This document shows, one piece after another, positions 11,155-22,054 of a stretch of 64,000 nt of DNA (positions are counted from its first letter, which is position 1; every line of letters starts with the position of its first letter). Position numbers and translations under genes: made by a program. The notes under the pieces are model-generated. The model was not told the DNA's origin. It saw only the letters and a list, made by a program, of their open reading frames with translations, and ran no database searches. The DNA is from Petaurus breviceps papuanus. Lineage: Eukaryota; Chordata; Mammalia; Diprotodontia; Petauridae. The stretch is taken from positions 76,020,819-76,084,818 of the forward strand of contig JAMXIF010001253.1 in NCBI GenBank assembly GCA_028583685.1. The letters are read 5' to 3'.

Positions 11155-11500
11155 GATCATAGAATCAGAGCTATAAAGCTAAATGGTAGCTAGCCCCTCT
11201 GCAGAAAAGATTACTGAGGCTTAGAGGGTCAAGTAAAGTCAAGAAGCATTTATTAAGTAGTTACCAACTGCTAACTGTGCTAACTGATGGATTTATAAGA
11301 AAGGAAAAAGAGAAATTAGTCCCTGCACCAGAGGAACTCCCATTCTAATGGGTCAGACAGTAATACACAAACAACTGTGTGAAAGACTTGGCCATGGTCA
11401 CTCAGTTTATCATTGACAGAGTTGAGATTAGAACCCAGATCTTCTAACCCTGGATCCAGAGCCCTTTCTACTTCACCATACTGTATCCCACTACCTATAT
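11155..11500 (-). mobile_element. MIR SINE inserted in L3
   Basis: Antisense MIR in two parts: ggatcatagaatcagagct and ttactgaggcttagagggtc (11155-11242), then ttggccatggtcactcag, gattagaacccagatct and ccctttctacttcacc (11386-11500). Confidence 0.6.
11243..11385 (-). mobile_element. L2 3' end inserted in the MIR
   Basis: Antisense L2: aagaagcatttattaagtag, tccctgcaccagaggaac, attctaatgggtcagac and acacaaacaactgtgt. Confidence 0.65.
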
Positions 11501-11687
11501 CCTATTCCCTCAAGACTTCTCTTCAGGCTTAATCTATCCAGTTCCTTCTACTAATTCTTATGTAATTTAGCTTTGGTCCACTCTTCATTATGGGCCACTT
11601 TCCTCTGAGATTCCCTCTTGTTAAAGCCCTTAATTTGTGTCCTTTGATCATTTTGTAAAATTTTTTGGGATAACCCATTGTTTAGTG

Positions 11688-11887
11688 TAGAGGTATCAAA
11701 TTCTCAGCCATAGGGCTACTGGGGCCTGTAGAGCTTTAGAATGTGGCCTGAGCCAGATTAAATGTAATTGGGAAATAAATGTTTAACAAATTGAAAATAC
11801 ACTATAACATAGATAATGTTAATTTGTGATTTTCTAAGTCATGAGTGTGGCTATCGGATCTATTTCTGTTTGAATTTGACACCGCCA
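11688..11887 (-). mobile_element. Short hAT-type DNA transposon, second copy
   Basis: Inverted termini tagaggtatcaaatt and (reverse strand) tggcggtgtcaaatt. The 8-base flanks gtttagtg (11680-11687) and gtttattg (11888-11895) agree at 7 of 8. The interior (gtaattgggaaata) matches the 9557-9734 element in the opposite orientation, so both belong to one family. Confidence 0.75.
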
Positions 11888-11895
11888 GTTTATTG

Positions 11896-12271
11896 ACCTT
11901 ATGATTCTTAGATTCAGTTACTAATCATTTAATTTCAAGTCTTTTAATAATTTTATAATAGTGTCATTAGCTATAAGTGGTGATAAGTTTTTTCCATGTT
12001 CTTCTATTCTGTCTAGCACTTAATTTGTTTTGAAAAATGTTAGTTCTCAGACACATCTAAAATATCAGAATGCAGCTTTTGATTTATTGGTATTGGTCAA
12101 ATTTTAGAACGTGAGAATCTCTTTTGTGAAAACCCTGCAACTGTTTTCCTGCATGCTCTTATGCTCCACCCTTCCTTATGAATCCATTCGCCATCTTGGT
12201 GACTTCTGAGACCATAATACCCCTCCCTGGCCACTCTCGCTCTGTCCTCTTTATGTTTTGTTTTTTCCCTA
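11896..12271. other. Unassigned
   Basis: No features recognised. Confidence 0.4.
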
Positions 12272-12390
12272 TTAGAATATAAGCTCAAGAATTCTCTATT
12301 TATTGCTCTTTGAATTTGTATCCCCTGTGGTTAGCACAGTGCCTGGCACCACAGTAAGTGCTTAATAAATTATGTTTCATTCATTCCTGC
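12272..12390 (+). mobile_element. L2 LINE 3' end
   Basis: ttagaatataagctcaag, ttagcacagtgcctggcac and agtgcttaataaattatg, the L2 terminal block. Confidence 0.8.
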
Positions 12391-13112
12391 CAGTCAGATT
12401 ACAGTGAATATTTATTAATTGACATCTGTCGTGTTTTAAAATATAAGAACTTATATTTAAAAAAAACCTAATGAAACAATGCTTCCTGCACCACTTGTCA
12501 GTTTAAAAATGTTTGTATGAGACACTGAATCTGAGAACTGTTATTAGGCTATAAAAATATTGTATGTATTTCAGGCCAAATTAAAAGATTTAAGAAATGT
12601 ATAAATTGGCAAGTTGTCTAATAATATATGAAACCAGCAATTAAAATGGAGAAAAACATTCTAAGCCAGTCAGTAATTTTATGTTCTTTTAGTTTTCTGG
12701 CAATGTCTATAACCTGTGTTCTCATTTCTTCTGGTATGATTGTGTAGGTAAAGCAATCCTTATCAGAGTCTAGCTGGAGGCACAAGGGTTTTTAACTAAA
12801 CATTATTGAACAGTGACATAGTTCTTGAGACACCCTAACTAAAACAATAAAAAGTTAAGTTTGGCAGAATTTCTGATGCAGTTCTCTGACCAACCTTTCC
12901 AATAAATTAATGTAATTGGGAATGCTTCAAAGAGTTTCCCTGCCAAGATTATGAACTTTGCAAATAGGGGAGATCAAATATCTAATCCAAATACTTGAGT
13001 TAGAGTGTGTAACTTTGATTAAACATAGATGAGCTTCCTTAGTACCAGTTCACTATAGTTTCTGAAATAAATTCAGCAGAGTTCAAGAAAATCAGGTACT
13101 CATTTTACACTA
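12391..13112. other. Unassigned
   Basis: No features recognised. Confidence 0.4.
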
Positions 13113-13320
13113 GGACCATAGCTGGAGAACTGAAAACTGCCTTAGAGGTAATCTGCTCCAACTCCTCCCCCCCAACAACTGTTTTATAGGGGAGGAAACT
13201 GAAGCCCCTGTTTAAATGAATGGACTGCAACAGACAGGTAGTAAGTATCAGAGCCATTAGCTCATGTCCTTGTTACACTCCAAGTTCTGTGCACTTTCTA
13301 CTGCACTCAGCTGTGCCTAC
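13113..13320 (-). mobile_element. MIR SINE
   Basis: Antisense: gccttagaggtaatctgct, ccaactcctcc, ttttataggggaggaaactg and tctactgcactcagctg. Confidence 0.6.
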
Positions 13321-13479
13321 TACTTAAATTGTGATTAGAACCAAAAACACATAATTCTCCACAAGCAGTATTAATTATTTTTGGTAACCTGATTTTTTAG
13401 TAACCTGATTTTTTCCCCCTATGCTTGGTTGTCCTTTCCTCAGAAATCTGTAGCATGGGACCAGATTAAAACACTCAAA

Positions 13480-14098
13480 GATCTATCAGTCAATCATTCC
13501 ATCTTGCACATAGCTGCAACATTTTTGTTGCTAAAGCTAAGGGGAATGACCAAGCCATTCCCTTGCTCAAGAAGCTTTAGAGGCTCCCTATTGCTTTTTT
13601 GCATAAATTACAAACTCCTTTGTTTGACCTCTAAAGCCCTGCCCAGTCCGTCTCCTACATAGTCTAATCTTACATTTCTCGCCCTCATGTACTATACATT
13701 TCTGCTTAACTGGACTACTTGCTGTTATATACAACATTCCATCTCCTGTGTTTGTGCATTTACTCATACTGTTCCCCTGATACTGAAAAGGTTTTCCTTC
13801 TTCTCATCTCTGCCTTTTAGAATCGCTAGCTTCCTTCATGGGCCTGCTCAAGTGCCTCTTAGAAGTCTTTCCAGATTCCCACAGTTGTTAGTGCTGCCTC
13901 CACCCCCCCCCCATTACTTTTTATTTATTTTGTGTGTATGTGTGTGAACACGTACAAATATTATGAATATGCTTGACTGTATTGTTATCCTCTCATAGAA
14001 TGAATTGTCCCTAGGTACAGGGACTGGTTTGTTTATTTATATCACAGTGCCTGGCACCCAATAGCTTCTTAATAAATACTTGTTGAATGAAATTGAAT
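13480..14098 (+). mobile_element. L2 LINE 3' portion
   Basis: Ordered L2 landmarks: gaggctccctattgctttt, attacaaactcctttgtttg, ctctaaagccctgcccag, tactgttcccctgatac, ggtacagggactggtt, cagtgcctggcacccaat and cttaataaatacttgttg with a gaatgaaattgaat tail. About 620 bases, 5'-truncated. Confidence 0.85.
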
Positions 14099-14099
14099 C

Positions 14100-14990
14100 A
14101 AGTCTTTATAGAATGCCTACTATGTTCCCAGCACTGTGCTATGTGCCAGAGATAAGACGTTGTCTTTTGTCCTCAAGGGTCTTATGTTAAAAAATTACAA
14201 ATAAACACATCAAAGAATTAGAATTGGGTGCTCAACTGTTACACTTTTCATAAATATAAATCACATTTCAGAGAATGAGAGCAGATTGAAGTAACTGAGA
14301 AAGGCTTGTGGAAGAGGTGAGTTTTAAAAAAGGTAGAAACTAACAGTGTGTGGGAGTGTGGGGAGGTGGGTGGGGCGGGGAGAGTGATGAGTGGACCAGT
14401 CTACTAAAGTGTAGAGTTGAAGTCGTGGGAATACTGGGATACTACCTTTGTTAGGCGGAGTTAAAATAGATTATGGATATAGAGAGATTGTAGAGCATCT
14501 TGAAAGCCAGGTAGAGGAATTTGGATCTAATAGGATAAGGTAGTAACTCTGCCATTATAGGGTTGATGTTTTTTAATGTAGGTGACAAAATCAAAGTGGT
14601 GCTGTGGGGTAGTTGATCTTGAAACACTATGCAGAATGATTTGGACTGAAGAGGAAATCCTAGAAAAGCTAGATACCTGTTGTATTAGTCTGGGTGTTAG
14701 ATAATGAGGGAATGAATTAGGGTGATAGAAGTGGAATCGAAAAGAAAAAGAACCTGAAGCAACAGACGTTGGTGACTGATTTACTATCAGGGATGATGGA
14801 GAGGGAAAAATCAAAGTTATCCCCATGATTTCTGGCCTTGGAAACTAGAAGAATGATGCTACAATGAACAGAAATAGGATATTTAAAATAGGAGAATCAT
14901 TATTGGTACATGGAGAAAGATATCTTTGATTTGGGACATGTCGAGTTCTACCAAGCAGGAAATGTTTCAAGTACAGATATTTTATAGGCT
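14100..14990 (-). mobile_element. L2 LINE, long antisense copy
   Basis: From the tail (atgcctactatgttccc, agcactgtgctatgtgcc) through gaaaggcttgtggaagagg, atcttgaaagccaggtag, ttgtattagtctgggtg and gactgatttactatcagg, to a region antisense to the C-terminal part of the L2 reverse transcriptase frame (gacatgtcgagttctacc). It abuts the preceding L2 tail to tail. Confidence 0.75.
14352..14380 (+). other. G-quadruplex-prone G-tract cluster
   Basis: Five runs of three or four G (14352-14354, 14360-14363, 14368-14370, 14372-14375, 14377-14380) with loops of 1-5 bases. It lies inside the antisense L2. A function is not implied. Confidence 0.6.
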
Positions 14991-14999
14991 GTTATCTCC

Positions 15000-15945
15000 T
15001 TATCTTATCAGTTTGGCAGCAAGGGATGGATTTTTAGGGTACAGAAATCCTTAGAGACCATCTACTATGTTACAGAAAGGCTATGATCTGCATAAGTGGA
15101 GGAAGTAGTCACACTGATGAAATTACCAATTCTTGAAATATTGAAGTAAACATAAGAGTTTGACCTACGGGCAGAGAGTATGTCATAAATGCCTTCATTG
15201 TGTTCATGTAAAGTTTGCTGGGTGACTTAGGGTCTATATACGCATGACAAAAATCAGCTGAGTGACCCTGCTCTAGCTGCAGAAGGCACAGTACAACCCC
15301 CTGGGAACCCATCCCAGTGGCTCTGTTTTCTTCATTCAGTACAGAAGGCTCCACTTGATGGGGAATATTTTCCAGTCTGGGCTTCAAAAATTCATGCCCT
15401 TATCCTCTCACTGTATGTACAAAGCAGTTGCACAAGGGCTCAGTGTAGAATGAGTGCTGGGGTCTGTTTTACAGTGTGATACAAAAATGCTGATGGGGTG
15501 TAATTGAAACAGGTTCTCTTCTAGCACTATTTATAACTTTACATTCAGGTATTCCATGTTTGAACTCACATAAATAAAACAATTATGTAAAGACATGAAA
15601 GGACAATGGCAAATTACTAGGCCCCTGAGAATAGAAAGGGTTTTACTCTTCTCTTTTCCCCTCCCTCCAAAAAAGATAAGAATGAGATGGTTGAATCTCT
15701 AAGTCACTTTATCCATCTTCCTACCCCACAATGAACCCTGAATGGTGATTCTGACCTGTTCATAAAGATCTGTTTCTGAAAAGGGTCAGAAAGCAATCAG
15801 GGCTACATCTTTGCAGGGACAGGTGTCCTGGAGCTGTTGATTTGGCCCATCTGCCTAATTTGTCCCAGTCCCAGCCAAAGCACTCATGTAATGATGCACA
15901 TGAACTGGAGGGCCCTATATGATATGAGAATTGGTGGAGGGAGCC
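15000..15945. other. Unassigned, mostly single-copy
   Basis: Includes a 92-codon minus-strand open frame (15109-15387) with no recognisable motif or homology; treated as chance. Confidence 0.4.
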
Positions 15946-15947
15946 AA

Positions 15948-16300
15948 TCAGGCCTGTTTAACCCAGAGAAGAGGAGATTCAGCGGAAGACACAATAACCA
16001 TTCTTAGTCTTTGGAGAGTTCTCATTAGACTTGTTTGACTTGGTCCCAGAGAACAAAATAAGAAGCAAATGACTGGAAACTACAAAGAGGCAGTTGCATG
16101 CTGAGGTCAGGAAAATGGCTTTTGGACAGTCAAAGCTGTGTAAAAGTAGAAGGTTGTAGCTGGTGAGGTGGTGGGCTTTCCATCCTTGGATGCTTTCAGG
16201 CTGTCTGGATGACCATTTGGTTGTTATGGTTTTGTATGGATTGGAACTCTTTTTACTCTTACGGACCTTCCCAACTCACAAATTCTATAATTCTGAGATT
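15948..16300 (+). mobile_element. L3/CR1 LINE 3' part
   Basis: Sense L3: aggcctgtttaacccagag, aagaggagattcagcgg, ttgacttggtcccagag, ggtggtgggctttccatc, aggctgtctggatgacc and attctataattctgag, the terminal L3 repeat. Confidence 0.75.
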
Positions 16301-16489
16301 TTATAGTTGTGCAAATAACCAATAACTAGAATGAGGAGGTAAGTGGAGCATACTGGGATCTGATGTTTGCACCTGTCCTGGATGAATGCAGCCTGAAGTG
16401 TTTGTATTGAGGTTTAAATCCATTTCTCTTTTATCCTTTCTTCAAAAGAAATAGGAAATAGATGGTTTCTATCATCTTTTTAATAAATG

Positions 16490-16640
16490 CCTTTGTAGAC
16501 TTGAAGATGATGATTGTCACCCCTTTTTTAGGCTATTGCTCAAGCTAACATTTTATCTCCCAAGGAATACTATTATTTAACTTTTCAACCTTCAGTCATT
16601 CTGGTAACTAATCTCTAGACTCTATAGTATATTTACATCA
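16490..16640 (-). mobile_element. L3/CR1 fragment
   Basis: Antisense: gacttgaagatgatgattgt, aggctattgctcaagctaac, cattctggtaactaatct. Confidence 0.45.
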
Positions 16641-16863
16641 TTTCTGGAATGTTCAAAATATTATTAATAAGGGTCTGGTAGCTGTTCAGTAATCAGAATG
16701 GGTCCTCTTTCATGCTTTTGCTGATATACTCAAGGGTTATCTGGTAATGTTTTTAGTTTCATTTTGTACAGTCATTTTTTTTTAAGTAACAATAGAAAAC
16801 ACCAATCATTTCTTGGTGTTATTTTGTAATCCTATGTAACTTGATTTTACTTTATACATCTAA

Positions 16864-16967
16864 AAACAGTTTTTTTCCCTGAAAAGCGGTCCTTAGGTTT
16901 CAACAGCCTGACAAAGATATCCATAATATTAAAAAAAATTCAAATAAAAATAGGTTAGGAACCCCTG
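16864..16967 (-). mobile_element. hAT-type DNA transposon fragment
   Basis: agcggtccttaggtttcaac, cagcctgacaaagatatcc and ggttaggaacccctga resemble the 3' half of a mammalian hAT family whose end reads ggttaagaacccctg. The left part is missing. Confidence 0.45.
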
Positions 16968-17106
16968 AGAGTATCATTGTAGTGGAAGCCATTTCTTCTT
17001 TTATTTTATTTTATTTTTTTTGGAAGGGACAGAAAATTGTGATCAGTGGTGTTTAGAACTTTTGTGAACCAGCACTTTAGCTTGATTATAGACAGTAACA
17101 CATTAA

Positions 17107-17320
17107 CAACAACTAAAATTTATAGAGCTCTTTGCCATTTGCATGGCACTTCATGTATATTATCTCATTTGAACCTTGTAAGGACCTTGTGAGGTGATTA
17201 CTGGAGGTATTCTTTTACAGAAGAGGAAATGAGATGCAGAAAAATTGTGACATTTCTAGGGTTATGCATCTAGTAAGTGTGTGTCAAAGGAAGAATCTAG
17301 GGCCATCACTCTATAGGCTG
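17107..17320 (-). mobile_element. MIR SINE
   Basis: Antisense: tttgccatttgcatggc, attatctcatttgaacct, ttacagaagaggaaatgag and tgcatctagtaagtgtg. Confidence 0.65.
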
Positions 17321-17324
17321 TGCT

Positions 17325-17885
17325 ATGCTGTGCTGTGTCTATAAGTAGCTTCATGATCTAAACTCAAAGGTCATATTGATAGTTAATCAGTTGAATTGAC
17401 AGAGAGAAATAAGCCAGTTATTTTTTTATACCCTAATCCCTTGAGTTTTCAGAATGCAGAAAAGGGCTTTAGAAAGTTCTGAATTTCTTTTTAGCTATAA
17501 TATCAAAGCTTTGACCAAGAATTAGAACTTCAAAATAAGTATAGTTCTGTTAAAGTGTGAAAAAATAGTACAGATTTCAGCTAGAGTGACAATTATTTTC
17601 CCAAAGTAGTAGCCAGGCTTTATTCTTCTCCCTGTGTGTCCTTTTTTTTTTTTCCTCCCTGTCTAGAGAAAAATTCTTTTAATTCAGTTGGAGCTGTAGA
17701 CTTAAATGAGATACTTTTGGTACTCTGGAGAGTCAGGGACCATAGAAATGGTGTGTCTGCTTTCCAGTTTTAGCAAGAAGAGTAGCTAAAAACTGCCTAG
17801 GGTCTTTTAAAAGGAATTTTTTGTAGACATGTGTAATGTAATGCCAAGGAAAGGCAACTTCCCAAGGTTCAGAATACCAGCATAG
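17325..17885. other. Unassigned
   Basis: Contains a 13-base T run near 17641. No feature recognised. Confidence 0.4.
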
Positions 17886-17887
17886 GT

Positions 17888-19043
17888 GCTCTCCATTTTA
17901 TTCAGTGACAAACCAAGAACAGAGAAGATCAAAACATGACATCATTCAAAATACAGCATTTACTAAGTGTGATTAAATAATCTCCAAGTACTACCCCACC
18001 CCAGGACCTTACATTCATTCAATCAATTACAAAGTCCCTGTTCTAAATACTACTCCACCCCTAGGCTGTACCTTCATTTAGTCCACCACAAAGCCCCTCT
18101 TCTCAAATGGAGATTAGTTTCCAATCTAAAGTACATTCATTTGTTCAACCATAGAACACAAAAAGGTCAAAAGTCCCCCACCCCTGGATCACAATTGAAT
18201 CTACCCCAGAGTTACATCAGGTTTAAGCACAGCACTTAATACCCAAATGGAGGTCTTTTCTTCATCTTGACAAGGCAAGTTCTCAGCAATCTTAGTTCCT
18301 GGGGAGACAAGGCTTAGCAAGGCCACAAGATACATTGCCAGTCTCTTCACTAATTCATCCTCTGTCTGAAGAACAGTCCTAGAACCCCTGAAAACATTAG
18401 CAAAACCCTCTCCCAGGATTTCTGTAAACATACAACAGGAAAATCCTTCTTCAGGGCTTCTGAACCAACAGAAAGGTTCGCAGACCCCTGCAACAACAGC
18501 ACTGTCCTTCACCAGTGGACAGTATTCACTCTGTCTGCAGGACAGTCCCCAGACCCCTGCAACAACAGCACTGTCCTTCACCAGTGGACTGTATTCACTC
18601 TCTGTCTGCAGGACAGTCTCAGGAGCTCTTAGCCAACAGCCAGGTTCCAGGACTTCTTCAACAAAAGGACTGTCTTTCACCAGTGGACAAATCTGGCAAA
18701 ACAACATCAAAACAGACAGACAAAGTACCAGCAAAACAGCCATGTCTCCTCAGTCCTTGGCAGCTCAGGGGGCAGGTCTCAAAAGTCCAGGGCAATTCAA
18801 AGTGGCCCCCAGCAATTCTCTCAGTCTCTCTCTGCCTCCACGAGGTGCTGCTTCCAAAAAGTTCTTCTGCCTCTCTCTTGTCTCTCCAAATCTACGTCAC
18901 CAGCTCCTCCCAGTTCGTGTCTCTCTTTTCACATCAACAAGTCCATCCCACAGGTGGGATTAACAAGCTCTGGGTTTTAACACAATCAGTTTGAAAACCA
19001 AGCCAATACAGGGGAATCTTTAATTGCCATTACTATCACAACA
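17888..19043 (-). mobile_element. LTR-like element, probably a solo endogenous retroviral LTR
   Basis: About 1.15 kb, distinct from the surrounding repeats. On the minus strand it starts tgttgtgatag and ends close after an aataaa polyadenylation-like signal (aataaaatggagagca), with TG...CA ends. No neighbouring gag/pol/env-like frames were seen, so it reads as a solo LTR, old and non-coding. The family was not identified and no clean target duplication was found. Internal tandem repeats lie at 18481-18692. Confidence 0.45.
18481..18692. repeat. Tandem repeat, about 69-71 base unit
   Basis: Unit 1 is 18481-18549 and unit 2 is 18550-18620. Both start cagacccctgcaacaacag and carry ccttcaccagtggac, and they differ at only a few positions. 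A third, diverged partial unit (ctttcaccagtggac) lies at about 18657-18692. All are within the LTR-like element. Confidence 0.85.
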
Positions 19044-20089
19044 TGTCTCCTTTTCTTGAAAAACAATTAGTGCTTCTCAAAAGTACAGTGTCAGAAAAGA
19101 CTAAGGCACATAGCAAATCTGCTTTGTAACTTAGATTGGTTTGTTTGTTCAAATGTCAGACCCAGAGGGAATGACTATATTTTTTTTCTTCATTAATTTG
19201 CTTCATATTGCAGATTGGTTCTTTATTAAAACATTGGTAAAAGGTGGATTGACAAGATGACCCTTCTGATTTGCAATTCAGTGAACCTGATCTTATTGAA
19301 GCCCAAATGAATATTTTACTTCTACAGGATCTAGGCTTGCTTTGGTGGCAAACTTCCTCATGGGATGTACCTATTATACTTTCAGGTTGTTATAGCTTAC
19401 CCTTAAGTGTGACATCTACTGTACAATAAAGTCTATTTGTTAGATGTCCTTCCTTTGATGTTTCATTTTATTGGGTATTTATTGGGTATATTTGGGGGTA
19501 GTGTATATATGTGTGTCTATGTATATCTATATCTCCACACATATTTATGTATATATGTGTATATTTATATAATTTGGGTATATTTAGGTATATATAATAT
19601 TATTGGGTATATTTCATTTTTGGGGGTATTTATTGGATAAATTTGTATACCTGCCACTCCACAAAATGTGACCGTTGACTGCGTGGTAAAGCTATTGTGA
19701 ATTTGCTAGAAGTTCTGTTATGCACACAGTGCATGCCAATCTCATAGGCTAATAGGACATGTAATTTAGATCCTTGATGGGACATGTCTTATAACTGACC
19801 TTAAAGCATATATCCCTTTTCTTTAGGAGACATGTAGAATCCGAGTAAGGATGAAGAAAATCAGGGGAGTAGGAAAGAAAATCCAAAGGTGACTTATACT
19901 GCTTCAGTTTCCTCTGGAAAATTGCTTTGTCTCTGCTTTTACTTTCCATAATTCCCCATAAAATGGGGGAAAGGAGCTTGTTTCTAGGGATATGGTTGGC
20001 AATAATGAGCAGCACTTCATTCTGGTAAAGTGCATTGTTGTTGAAAAAGACTGATAATTATTTGGTCTTTTTTTCATGATAGAGTTCAG
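19044..20089. other. Unassigned, with AT-rich simple sequence
   Basis: At 19460-19640 a motif like attgggtatatt recurs among tatatgtgtg runs. The rest holds nothing recognised. Confidence 0.45.
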
Positions 20090-20091
20090 GC

Positions 20092-20235
20092 AGTGATGGA
20101 CTAAGGTTTAGGGCCTTGATTTCCAGTACTGAACAATCACTCAGGTAGTTGTTTCACCTCTCTGGGCCTTATATGCCAAACATGTAAGTTGAGTGAGAAA
20201 ATTTCCGGTTCTAACATTATGTAATTGGTGTGATT
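20092..20235 (+). mobile_element. MIR SINE
   Basis: ttgtttcacctctctgggc and a decayed tail (ccggttctaacattatg). Confidence 0.5.
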
Positions 20236-20819
20236 TTTCATTTTCATTGTATTTCTTTGCCATTTCGTGTTTTTTCTTTCCAATAACCTTTGAGCCTGTC
20301 TTTCTAATGGTGGGAAAAGGACTGAGTGTGCTGAAGTGTAAGAATGTCAAAGCATTGCTTGTTTTGAAAAACATTAATTCAGTCCAGTTGAATTAAAGAG
20401 TATAGTCATGTCCATCTAACCCTTCAAAATATCCCTGAAGTCTTTTGTGCTTTGAAAGAGTCATTTGAAAACAAAAAAGCCCAAAAAACCTAAATTGGTT
20501 TCTGTGAAATAAGAAACGAAGGTCAGCAGGCTGTTTCAGGAAGGGCCGACTGACTCAGATTGGTCACATGGAGGAGGATAAAGCTTCTGTGCCCATCATA
20601 TCTAGGATGAGGCCTGTCAGTGCCTTGCTACACTTGCAGCCTAAGTGAGATAAGGAAGCCCAGTTTCCCAAAATGCTAAAAACAAAACCAAAGAAATAAG
20701 ATTGCTTCTAAGGTCTTTTGATTTGTGAGGAGAATGTTCCTCAAATGATGAGGTTAGTTATAACATACCCTAAGTGACATTAGTCACCCTTACTATAGAA
20801 GATTTCAGTTCAAACAGAT

Positions 20820-21250
20820 GCTTATTAAGTTCCACCTATGTATAGAGCAAGAGGTAGTAAACAGTTATTAAGTGGTTACTATGTACCAGGCACTATGTTT
20901 TGCTCTGGGGATACAAAGAAAGGTAAAGAAAAAATGGCCTGTATCCCAAAGTGTCTTACCTACTGCGATGATAACATGCTAACAACTATGCACGTAGTTA
21001 TTTGTTAGTATATTAAATATATTTTATCAATAGTGCATAATCTGAGAGGAAAGTTACTAACAGTGCTGGGACAGGGATAGGCCTCTCTCAGAAGAAGGCA
21101 TTTGATCTGAGCCTTAGGGGTGGAGGGGAGGAAGGAGAACACTCCAGGCATGGAGGAAAGCCGGCGAGCAAAGCCATAGAGCCTGAGATGGGGTGTCATG
21201 TTTAAGGGAGACGAGTGATGGGTGTCATTGTAGGCTGGCAGAATTAGGCA
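20820..21250 (-). mobile_element. L2 LINE 3' part, with a doubled tail
   Basis: A short tail piece (gcttattaagttccacctat) is followed by a second, longer copy: ttattaagtggttactatg, accaggcactatg, ctctggggatacaaag, ggcatttgatctgagcc and aacactccaggcatgg. Confidence 0.7.
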
Positions 21251-21894
21251 GCTTCCTTATGCCTTCTCTTGGAAAGAACTGAAAATTTCAAGGCATCCTA
21301 AAATAGGAGGAGCACTATATTTTGTATGCTAAGGAACTTAAAGGGGAAAAAAAAGGAGAATTTTCTGCTGTGTGTCTTGTGTAGTATGATAGACAGAAAT
21401 TGGGAAACACCAATTTAGAGCTTTCCTGACTCAAAATAGAGGTTTATGCATATAGCAAGAGAAAAGGAGCTTCAGCTTATGCAGAAAAAATATCACATGC
21501 CTTGGGGAAACATTCCCCAGCTGCCAGTGACGTTATTTCAACTAATACAAATGATTGTACTGATTGAATCATCCATTAATTTGTTGCATTAGTTGAGCCT
21601 GGTGAGTGTTCTGGGTAGAGACTAGACATATTTAAGGTTACATTGAGCTTGATCATACTAGCATTTAAGGCTAATTTATGGTCCTAATACTTATCAACAT
21701 TCATATGGTGAACACTGACTATTCGAAATATTCTTGTGATCAAGTGCATACATATGCTTCAAAGTGTACATGATGTGACCATGATAAGCATGTCACTTCC
21801 ATTCTGTGCCAGCTTGCTGGCTTTGTATGGTGAACCTCACCTTTTTCTCTTACTTTTTTCTTGGACACTTAGATCTAGATGGAAGGATGAACAT
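21251..21894. other. Unassigned
   Basis: No features recognised. Confidence 0.4.
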
Positions 21895-22050
21895 TGTATT
21901 TATAAATTGTTAGAGCTATTAGGAAACTTGCTCATGATCTAGTTCAGCCATTTCATTTTTATGGATGAGGAAACAGAACTATAGAAGGGAAATAATTCAT
22001 ATGAAGTCACATGTGTCTGAGTGAGGCCAGGATCTCTCTGTGCTGCTGAG
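21895..22050 (-). mobile_element. MIR SINE
   Basis: Antisense: ttgttagagctattagg, catgatctagttcagcc, atggatgaggaaacag and agtcacatgtgtctgag. Confidence 0.55.
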
Positions 22051-22054
22051 AAGC

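Larger units (their letters stand above)
10925..11690 (-). mobile_element. L3/CR1 LINE fragment, split by MIR and L2
   Basis: Antisense L3: ccatttggggacagtctt, gctggggccaaacagtgag, ttgaaaatgtgaagacag (10925-11150). After the insert it resumes with ccctcaagacttctcttc, aggcttaatctatccag and ttccttctactaattctt (11508-11690). Order and spacing fit one L3 copy. Confidence 0.65.

Noticed and set aside
13840-13960. Proline/leucine-rich C-terminus at 13687-13947 as a signal-like protein
   Set aside because: It falls in the L2 3' region and crosses a C run and a GT-rich patch.
18201-18994. 180-codon minus and 159-codon plus open frames
   Set aside because: They overlap each other on opposite strands inside an LTR-like element with tandem repeats. 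The repeats keep the frames open and no host-protein feature was seen.
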